A program made the translations under genes and the position numbers. Source: Pseudorhodobacter antarcticus (GTDB lineage Bacteria; Pseudomonadota; Alphaproteobacteria; Rhodobacterales; Rhodobacteraceae). From it: 11,366 bases of DNA. Positions 6,998-11,366 of this stretch are shown piece by piece. The stretch spans positions 1 to 11,366 of the forward strand of contig CAMDHB010000078.1 in NCBI GenBank assembly GCA_945897655.1, given 5' to 3'. The first letter of the stretch is position 1. Each line of letters begins with the position of its first letter. The notes under the pieces are model-generated. The model was not told the DNA's origin and searched no databases. It worked only from the letters and a program-made list of their open reading frames with translations.

Positions 6998-7096
6998 CCC
7001 AATTACTACCCGTCAATCAAAGCCGATGTTTTGTTCCGATATGGCAATATTTACGTCAAAGAAGTGTGAAGGTCAAAGACGCAAGATAATTTGCGA
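6998..7096 (-). promoter_or_regulatory. Upstream region of the L,D-transpeptidase gene with repeated CTTTGA motif and candidate promoter
   Basis: This AT-richer 99-base gap lies between tdo and the L,D-transpeptidase gene. On the minus strand TTGACC (7076-7071) and TAAATA (7053-7048) are separated by 17 bases; the first fits a -35 well and the second is a weak -10. TCAAAG (plus strand) occurs at 7017, 7056, 7073 and 7097. The 8-mer GTCAAAGA recurs at 7055 and 7072, so the last two boxes sit around the candidate -35. Promoter assignment is tentative. Confidence 0.4.
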
Positions 7097-7927
7097 TCAA
7101 AGAGTCGTGCGCAGGTGCCACAACTCTGGGAAAAGTTCGACCTCCAGCATACGCTTCAGATAGTTGACGCCAGAGGTGCCCCCGGTGCCGCGTTTGAACC
7201 CGATGACGCGTTCGACTGTGGTCACGTGGTTGAACCGCCAGCGGCGAAAATAATCCTCGAAATCGACCAATTTTTCGGCAAGCTCGTAAGCCTCCCAATG
7301 GGCCTTGGGATCGCGGTAGATGGTTTCCCAGACGGCGCGCACATCATCGCGGGCCGCCCATGCTTGCGACAGGTCCCGCGACAGAACATCCGCCGGAACG
7401 GGGTGGCCCGCCCGGGCCAGATGGCGCAGCGCCTCGTCATACAGCGAGGGGCGGGCGAGTTCCGCTTGCAACAGGGCCAACGTGTCGGGGCGGTGGGCAT
7501 GGGGGCGCAGCAGGGCCAGATTGCGGTTGCCGACCGCGAATTCGATCAGCCGGTATTGGTGGGACTGGAACCCGGATGACTGGCCCAGCCCCTCGCGGAA
7601 AGTGGTGTAATCCGAGGGCGTCATGGTGCGAAGGACATCCCAGGCGTTGTTCAACTGTTCAAAGATGCGCGAGATGCGGGCCAGCATCTTGAAGGCCTCA
7701 CGCGTGCGGTCAGTTGCGATGGCATGGCGGGCAGCGTCCAGTTCGTGCAGGGCCAGTTTCATCCAAAGCTCGGAGGTCTGGTGCTGGATGATGAACAGCA
7801 TCTCGTCATGCGCGGTGGTCAACTGGCGCTGGGATGACAGGATGCGGTCGATGTGCAGATAGTCGCCATAGGACATCCGCCCGTCAAAGGACATCTGGGC
7901 GCCGTCGCGGGCTGGATCTTGCGTCAT
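7097..7927 (-). CDS. kynA: Tryptophan 2,3-dioxygenase
   Basis: This 276-residue heme enzyme inserts O2 into the indole ring of L-tryptophan to give N-formylkynurenine, the first step of the kynurenine pathway. Hallmarks include F-I-I-Q-H-Q-T-S-E-L-W (45-55) with the distal-pocket H49, Q-Y-R-L-I-E-F (124-130) with the substrate-carboxylate arginine R126, the axial heme ligand H234 in F-N-H-V-T-T-V-E-R, and the G-T-G-G-T-S-G-V substrate loop (247-254). Length and motif order match bacterial TDOs. The ATG at 7927 was chosen because it overlaps the GNAT stop as ATGA and because 26 extra residues from a start at 8005 would lie inside the GNAT gene without family resemblance. It is the last gene of the kynU-GNAT-tdo operon. 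Confidence 0.97.
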   Translation of the reverse strand: MTQDPARDGAQMSFDGRMSYGDYLHIDRILSSQRQLTTAHDEMLFIIQHQTSELWMKLALHELDAARHAIATDRTREAFKMLARISRIFEQLNNAWDVLRTMTPSDYTTFREGLGQSSGFQSHQYRLIEFAVGNRNLALLRPHAHRPDTLALLQAELARPSLYDEALRHLARAGHPVPADVLSRDLSQAWAARDDVRAVWETIYRDPKAHWEAYELAEKLVDFEDYFRRWRFNHVTTVERVIGFKRGTGGTSGVNYLKRMLEVELFPELWHLRTTL

Positions 7928-8391
7928 TTCAGGTCCAGCGACATCAGGGCGGTGGTGTAGGTGAAGCCGTTTTCGGTAAACTCCGCCATGCGGTCCAGCA
8001 CCCAACCGCGCCGCGACAGAAAGCGTTGCGACTGGACTGCGGCGCGCACGGTGAAATGTTTGACGCCAGCCTGTTTGGCACGGGCCATCACCGTGTCATA
8101 AAGGGCGGCGGCGGTGCCGTTGCCCATCACCTCGGGGATGACAAAGGCCATGTCGAGGTAGCCAGTTTGGTCCATCGAGAAGAAGCCGGTCATCTGTCCG
8201 TCCTCCTCGGCCACATAGCACCATTGGGAGAGAAGTTTGTCAGGCCGGGAATGGTCGGGGTCGGGTGTGGGGGCCCAAGCGGCACGTTCGGCCTCGGGGT
8301 AGTGGGCCGCCGTCCCTTCGCGAACGGCGCGGTAGAATACCAGTTCGGCAGCGGCGCGGTCTTGGGCAGTATAGGGGCGGATGTGCGGCAT
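7924..8391 (-). CDS. GNAT-family N-acetyltransferase (YafP-like)
   Basis: This 155-residue acetyltransferase contains the GNAT fold's acetyl-CoA motif P-E-V-M-G-N-G-T-A (86-94), preceded by the D-M-A-F-V-I strand and followed by F-L-S-R-R-G-W (124-130). The N-terminal A-V-R-E-G-T-A-A-H-Y and A-W-A-P (residues 22-41) resemble the YafP-like group. The substrate is not determinable. It sits between kynU and tdo, 44 bases after the kynU stop, with a GGAGGC ribosome-binding site upstream of the ATG at 8391, and its stop overlaps the tdo start (ATGA). It is therefore translated from the kyn transcript. Acetylation of an amino-aromatic pathway intermediate is possible but purely inferential. The longer open frame to 8709 runs antiparallel inside kynU and was not used. 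Confidence 0.88.
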   Translation of the reverse strand: MPHIRPYTAQDRAAAELVFYRAVREGTAAHYPEAERAAWAPTPDPDHSRPDKLLSQWCYVAEEDGQMTGFFSMDQTGYLDMAFVIPEVMGNGTAAALYDTVMARAKQAGVKHFTVRAAVQSQRFLSRRGWVLDRMAEFTENGFTYTTALMSLDLK

Positions 8392-8435
8392 CGGGTGGAG
8401 CCTCCGGCAGGGATATTTGGGCCAGAATGAAAGGG

Positions 8436-9632
8436 TCAGGTCACTTTGGCGCGGGTCATGTAAACAGGGTTGTCCCACAGTTTGTCCGCCATGATGCGGG
8501 CCAGGGTTTCGGCGGCGCGGGTGACATCGGCAGCATCGGTGAAGAGGGGGGTGAAACCAAAGCGCAAGATGTCGGGGGCGCGGAAGTCGCCGATCACGCG
8601 GTGGGCGATCAGGGCCTGCATGATGGCATAGCCTTGGGGGTGAGAGAAGGAAACCTGGCTGCCACGCATCGACTGCTCGCGGGGGGTGACAAGGGCCAGA
8701 GTGGGGCAACTCGCCTCAACCTCGGCAATGAACTGGTCGGTCAGGCGCAGGGAAGCGGCGCGCAGGTCGGCCATGTCGACCTGGTCCCAGATGTCCAAGG
8801 CGGCCTCAAGAGCGGCAAGTTGCAGGACGGGCGGAGTGCCCACGCGCATGCGTTCGATGCCCGGGCCGGGGCGGTAATCGGGGTCAAAGGCGAAAGGGGC
8901 GTCGTGGCCAAGCCAGCCGGACAGGGCGGGGTTCACCTTGTTGGCCAAGTGGGGGGCAACATAGATGAAGGCGGGGCCGCCGGGTCCGGAATTCAGATAC
9001 TTGTAGGTGCAGCCCACCGCAAAATCGGCCCCCGTGCCTGCAAGGTCAACCGGAAGGGCACCGGCAGTATGGGCAAGGTCCCAGATCGTCAGCGCGCCCG
9101 CCGCATGGGCGCGGGCGGTGATGGCGGCCATGTCGTGCTTGCGGCCGGTGCGATAGTCCACTTCGGTGATCATGGTGACGGCGATGGTGTCGTCGATGGC
9201 GTCCAGCACGTCTTCGGGGGCCACGGTTTTCAGCTCATAGCCCTGGCACAACATGCGGCACAGGCCCTGCGCCATGTACAGATCAGACGGGAAGTTCCCG
9301 GTGTCCGACAGGATGATCCGCCGCGTTGGATTCAGATCCAATGCCGAGGCGAGCGCCTGATAGACCTTGACCGACAGGGTGTCGCCCATCACCACAGTGC
9401 CCGCCGCCGCCCCGATCAGCCGTGCGATGCGGTCGCCAACCTTGGAGGGTTGATCCATCCAGCCCGCCTTGTTCCAGCCGCCGATTAGCATCTGGCCCCA
9501 TTCATCGGTGATCGTGGCCGCCACCCGGGCCGCCGCGGCGCGTGGCAGGGGCCCCAGCGAGTTGCCGTCCAGATAGGTCACCCCCTGCGGCAGGTCGAAG
9601 AATGCTTTGGTGGCGGCAAAATCGGTTGTCAT
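8436..9632 (-). CDS. kynU: Kynureninase
   Basis: This 398-residue PLP enzyme cleaves L-kynurenine to anthranilate and L-alanine. Family hallmarks include L-D-G-N-S-L-G (21-27), T-G-N-F-P-S-D (111-117) near the cofactor, W-D-L-A-H-T-A-G (184-191) with D185 and H188, the PLP lysine K211 in C-T-Y-K-Y-L-N-S-G-P-G, and R-V-G-T-P-P (263-268). Length is normal and no break is seen. The ATG at 9632 has an AAGGGA ribosome-binding stretch six bases upstream. It is the first gene of a three-gene minus-strand operon with the GNAT and tryptophan 2,3-dioxygenase genes. Note that gene order (kynU first) is the reverse of pathway order. A kynurenine formamidase gene is not in this window. Confidence 0.97.
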   Translation of the reverse strand: MTTDFAATKAFFDLPQGVTYLDGNSLGPLPRAAAARVAATITDEWGQMLIGGWNKAGWMDQPSKVGDRIARLIGAAAGTVVMGDTLSVKVYQALASALDLNPTRRIILSDTGNFPSDLYMAQGLCRMLCQGYELKTVAPEDVLDAIDDTIAVTMITEVDYRTGRKHDMAAITARAHAAGALTIWDLAHTAGALPVDLAGTGADFAVGCTYKYLNSGPGGPAFIYVAPHLANKVNPALSGWLGHDAPFAFDPDYRPGPGIERMRVGTPPVLQLAALEAALDIWDQVDMADLRAASLRLTDQFIAEVEASCPTLALVTPREQSMRGSQVSFSHPQGYAIMQALIAHRVIGDFRAPDILRFGFTPLFTDAADVTRAAETLARIMADKLWDNPVYMTRAKVT

Positions 9633-9648
9633 GACGGGTCCCTTTTTG

Positions 9649-9666
9649 CCGTGCAGTCTCGCACGG
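9649..9666 (-). other. Inverted repeat in the kynU leader
   Basis: CCGTGC and GCACGG form a perfect 6-bp stem around a six-base loop, 17 bases upstream of the kynU start and just before its ribosome-binding site. It would be in the 5' leader if the candidate promoter at 9678-9705 is used. No T-tract follows on the kynU strand, so it is not a simple terminator. It could be a leader hairpin or a second protein site. Confidence 0.3.
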
Positions 9667-9677
9667 AGTTGGGGCCA

Positions 9678-9714
9678 GCAATAGGGGGTCCTGCCGAAAT
9701 TTCAAGCTTGAAAT
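9678..9714 (-). promoter_or_regulatory. Candidate kynU promoter with 16-bp palindromic operator
   Basis: A perfect 16-bp palindrome ATTTCAAGCTTGAAAT lies at 9699-9714, between the divergent kynU and methyltransferase-like genes. On the minus strand it contains TTGAAA (9705-9700), a good -35 match. A weaker -10-like TATTGC (9683-9678) follows after 16 bases. Overlap of symmetric site and -35 suggests a transcription-factor operator. In other proteobacteria kyn genes respond to the Lrp/AsnC-family regulator KynR, but no regulator gene is in the window, so the identity of the binder is unknown. By symmetry TTGAAA is also present on the plus strand. Confidence 0.55.
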
Positions 9715-9760
9715 GATTTTCTTCGATTGCATTTGTAGTCAGGCGGTGCAGGTTGGCGGG

Positions 9761-10204
9761 ATGCTGAGGGAGATTGACATACCGCCTTTGTGGTTGGCGC
9801 TGGCGCTGGTGATGGCATGGGCGCTGGGTCAGCTTTGGCCAATGCCGGGGCTTGAGGGCTTTGGCGCGGCGCTGGTGGTGGCCGGTCTCGCGATCATGGG
9901 GCTGGCCCTGGTGGGGATGGTCCGGGCACGCACCACCTTCATCCCGCGCCGCGACCCTGCGGCGCTGGTGACGGGCGGCCTGTTCGGCATTACGCGCAAC
10001 CCGATTTATCTGGCCGATGCGATGATTCTGGCGGGCGCGATCCTGTGGTGGGGGGCGCTGCTGGCGCTGCCGTTGGTGCCCCTGTTCATGGTCTGGATCA
10101 CCCGGCGCTATATCCTGGACGAGGAGGCGCGGCTGCGTGCGGCTTTTGGGCCGGACTACGAGGCTTGGGCCGCGCGCGTGCCGCGCTGGATCTGGCGGTT
10201 TTAA
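9761..10204 (+). CDS. Isoprenylcysteine carboxylmethyltransferase/PEMT-like membrane protein
   Basis: This 147-residue integral membrane protein has about three or four hydrophobic segments (roughly 8-27, 33-53 and a long stretch at 86-112). It has the conserved C-terminal half of the family: G-L-F-G-I-T-R-N-P-I-Y-L (73-84), D-E-E-A-R-L (120-125), F-G-P-D-Y (129-133) and V-P-R-W (140-143). Bacterial members are presumed SAM-dependent methyltransferases, but their substrates are mostly unknown, and a protein-prenylation role is not implied. The ATG at 9761 was preferred over the ATG at 9713 because the latter lies inside the palindrome and adds 16 non-membrane residues. The ribosome-binding site is weak. 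It is divergent from kynU, and no functional link to its neighbours is visible. Confidence 0.85.
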   Translation: MLREIDIPPLWLALALVMAWALGQLWPMPGLEGFGAALVVAGLAIMGLALVGMVRARTTFIPRRDPAALVTGGLFGITRNPIYLADAMILAGAILWWGALLALPLVPLFMVWITRRYILDEEARLRAAFGPDYEAWAARVPRWIWRF

Positions 10205-10333
10205 GGCAGTAGGATTGTATACAAAGGTATTTTCCGCGCGGGCAGCAATCAGCCGTTGAACTATCTTTCCGCGATGTTAAGGCTGCCCGACAAAGGCCGC
10301 GCACCTTCGGCCAGACCAGAACGGGGGCAAAAA
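10205..10333 (+). promoter_or_regulatory. Upstream region of pntA with palindrome and long-loop inverted repeat
   Basis: This 129-base gap contains a perfect 10-bp palindrome TTGTATACAA (10215-10224) and a perfect 8-bp inverted repeat CGGGCAGC (10239-10246) / GCTGCCCG (10282-10289) with a 35-base loop. A TTGAAC at 10256-10261 resembles a -35, but no convincing -10 follows. A GGGGG stretch (10323-10327) six bases before the GTG at 10334 is the likely pntA ribosome-binding site. A leader or operator role for the repeats is inference. Confidence 0.4.
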
Positions 10334-11366
10334 GTGAAGATCGGGGCGCTATCAGAGATTTTCCCGGGGGAGAACCGGGTTGCCATGACGCCGGATTCGG
10401 CGGGGCAATTGGTCAAGCTGGGCCACACATGCTGCATTCAGGCCGGTGCCGGGGCGCGGGCCGGGTTTTCGGATGCGGTCTATGCCAAGGCCGGGGTCGA
10501 GGTGATGCAGGATGCGGCTGCCGTGGTGGCGGCGGCGGATGTGCTGGTCAAGGTGCGTGGGCCCGAAGTGGCCGAGGCCGAGGCGTTGCGGTCTGGCCAG
10601 ACGCTGATTTCCTTCTTCTGGCCGGCCCAGAACCCCGAACTGCTGGAAACAGCCAAGGCACGCGGTGCCACGGTGATCGCGATGGACATGGTGCCCCGCA
10701 TCAGCCGCGCGCAAAAGATGGACGCGCTGTCGTCGATGGCCAATATCGCGGGCTACCGCGCCGTGATCGAGGCCGGGAACAACTTTGGCCGGTTCTTCAC
10801 CGGTCAGGTGACGGCGGCAGGCAAAGTGCCCCCCGCCAAGGTGCTGATCGTGGGGGCCGGCGTGGCCGGTCTGGCCGCCATCGGCACGGCTGTGTCTTTG
10901 GGCGCGATTGTCTATGCCTTTGACGTGCGTCCCGAAGTGGCCGAGCAGATCGAATCGATGGGTGCGAACTTCGTGTTTCTGGAGTTTGAGGCCGCGCAGG
11001 ACGGTGCCGCGACCGGGGGCTATGCCGCGCCCTCGTCCCCCGAATTCCGCGAAAAGCAGCTTGCCAAGTTCCGCGAACTGGCGCCCGAGATGGACATCGT
11101 GATTACCACGGCGCTGATCCCGGGACGGCCTGCGCCCAAGCTGTGGCTGGCCGATATGGTTGCCCTGATGAAGCCCGGTTCTGTGGTGATCGACCTTGCG
11201 GCGGAACGCGGCGGCAACTGTGATTTGACGGTGCCAGACCAGAAAGTGGTCAGCGACAATGGCGTGACGGTGGTCGGCTATACCGATTTCCCCAGCCGTA
11301 TGGCCGCCCAAGCCTCGACCCTCTATTCCACCAACATCCGCAACATGCTGACCGACCTGACTCCCA
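10334..11366 (+). CDS. pntA: NAD(P) transhydrogenase alpha subunit PntA, N-terminal part (3' end outside window)
   Basis: The frame is open from the GTG at 10334 through the right edge, giving the first 344 residues of a protein normally around 500 or more. PntA with PntB couples hydride transfer from NADH to NADP+ to proton flow across the inner membrane, supplying NADPH. The visible part is the NAD(H)-binding domain I. It shows G-E-N-R-V-A-M-T-P (12-20), the family signature P-R-I-S-R-A-Q (121-127) with the R125/Q127/D130/S133 set, the dinucleotide fold V-G-A-G-V-A-G (173-179), and I-T-T-A-L-I-P-G (257-264). The GTG start gives the typical M-K-I-G opening and has a good ribosome-binding stretch. 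An in-frame ATG at 10274 would add 20 unconserved residues. The membrane part and pntB should lie to the right. Confidence 0.97.
   Translation, partial: MKIGALSEIFPGENRVAMTPDSAGQLVKLGHTCCIQAGAGARAGFSDAVYAKAGVEVMQDAAAVVAAADVLVKVRGPEVAEAEALRSGQTLISFFWPAQNPELLETAKARGATVIAMDMVPRISRAQKMDALSSMANIAGYRAVIEAGNNFGRFFTGQVTAAGKVPPAKVLIVGAGVAGLAAIGTAVSLGAIVYAFDVRPEVAEQIESMGANFVFLEFEAAQDGAATGGYAAPSSPEFREKQLAKFRELAPEMDIVITTALIPGRPAPKLWLADMVALMKPGSVVIDLAAERGGNCDLTVPDQKVVSDNGVTVVGYTDFPSRMAAQASTLYSTNIRNMLTDLTP

Noticed and set aside
7080..7095. CGCAA/TTGCG hairpin directly after tdo as a terminator
   Set aside because: The stem is only 5 bp and no T-run follows on the tdo strand, so terminator function cannot be supported.
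7928..8005. Upstream extension of tryptophan 2,3-dioxygenase
   Set aside because: The extra 26 residues lie within the GNAT coding region and do not resemble the family. The ATG at 7927 is coupled to the GNAT stop.
8392..8709. N-terminal extension of the GNAT gene into kynU
   Set aside because: The added 106 residues are Pro/Arg/His-rich shadow sequence. The ATG at 8391 has a good ribosome-binding site and starts at the family N-terminus.
8265..9488. 407-residue open frame antisense to kynU and part of the GNAT gene
   Set aside because: Low-complexity Gly/Val/Ala/His composition with no motif; it overlaps two well-supported genes.
10274..10333. Longer PntA start at ATG 10274
   Set aside because: In frame, but it adds 20 unconserved residues. 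The GTG at 10334 gives the typical PntA N-terminus with a well-spaced GGGGG.
10352..11311. 319-residue minus-strand open frame at the right end
   Set aside because: The plus strand encodes PntA with its signature motifs over the same bases, open to the window edge. The minus-strand frame is its shadow.
1..11366. CRISPR arrays, tRNA/rRNA genes, insertion sequences, phage or defence genes
   Set aside because: No regularly spaced repeats, RNA gene signatures, transposase motifs or terminal inverted repeats were seen; the window is almost fully occupied by metabolic genes.

Overview
The window is GC-rich DNA with tightly packed genes and little non-coding space. The mix of genes (PntA, a tryptophan-to-anthranilate block, a 2-aminobenzoate-type CoA ligase beside a Rid protein, a lipoprotein-type L,D-transpeptidase) and the protein style suggest an alphaproteobacterium, most likely of the Rhodobacteraceae/Roseobacter group. 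That placement is inference from family resemblance; no rRNA or other marker is present.

Layout, left to right. (1) 1-1812, plus strand: the tail of a Rid/YjgF-family gene, then an acyl-CoA synthetase that looks like a 2-aminobenzoate (anthranilate)-CoA ligase. (2) 1899-6225, plus strand: five genes with overlaps or very short gaps, forming one apparent operon: a Gfo/Idh/MocA oxidoreductase, a xylose-isomerase-like TIM barrel, an alpha/beta hydrolase, a divergent ribulose-phosphate-3-epimerase-like protein and a ROK kinase. This looks like a carbohydrate catabolic operon of unassigned substrate. No transporter or regulator lies beside it in the window. (3) 6239-6997, minus strand: an L,D-transpeptidase lipoprotein convergent with the ROK gene. 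(4) 7097-9632, minus strand: a kynU - GNAT - tdo operon. Tryptophan 2,3-dioxygenase and kynureninase, with a formamidase that is not in this window, convert tryptophan to anthranilate plus alanine. (5) 9761-10204, plus strand: a small isoprenylcysteine-methyltransferase-like membrane protein divergent from kynU. A perfect 16-bp palindrome lies in the shared intergenic region. (6) 10334 to the right edge, plus strand: the first 344 residues of PntA, the alpha subunit of the proton-translocating NAD(P) transhydrogenase.

How they fit: kynU/tdo produce anthranilate and the ligase at the left edge could activate it to 2-aminobenzoyl-CoA, so the two ends of the window may belong to one tryptophan/anthranilate route, interrupted by the sugar-type operon. 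The most novel material is the five-gene operon. Its substrate is unknown, and several members differ from family consensus at active-site positions. Also notable are the Rid protein, which lacks the family's catalytic arginine, the GNAT gene inserted in the kyn operon, and the palindromic control site in front of kynU.
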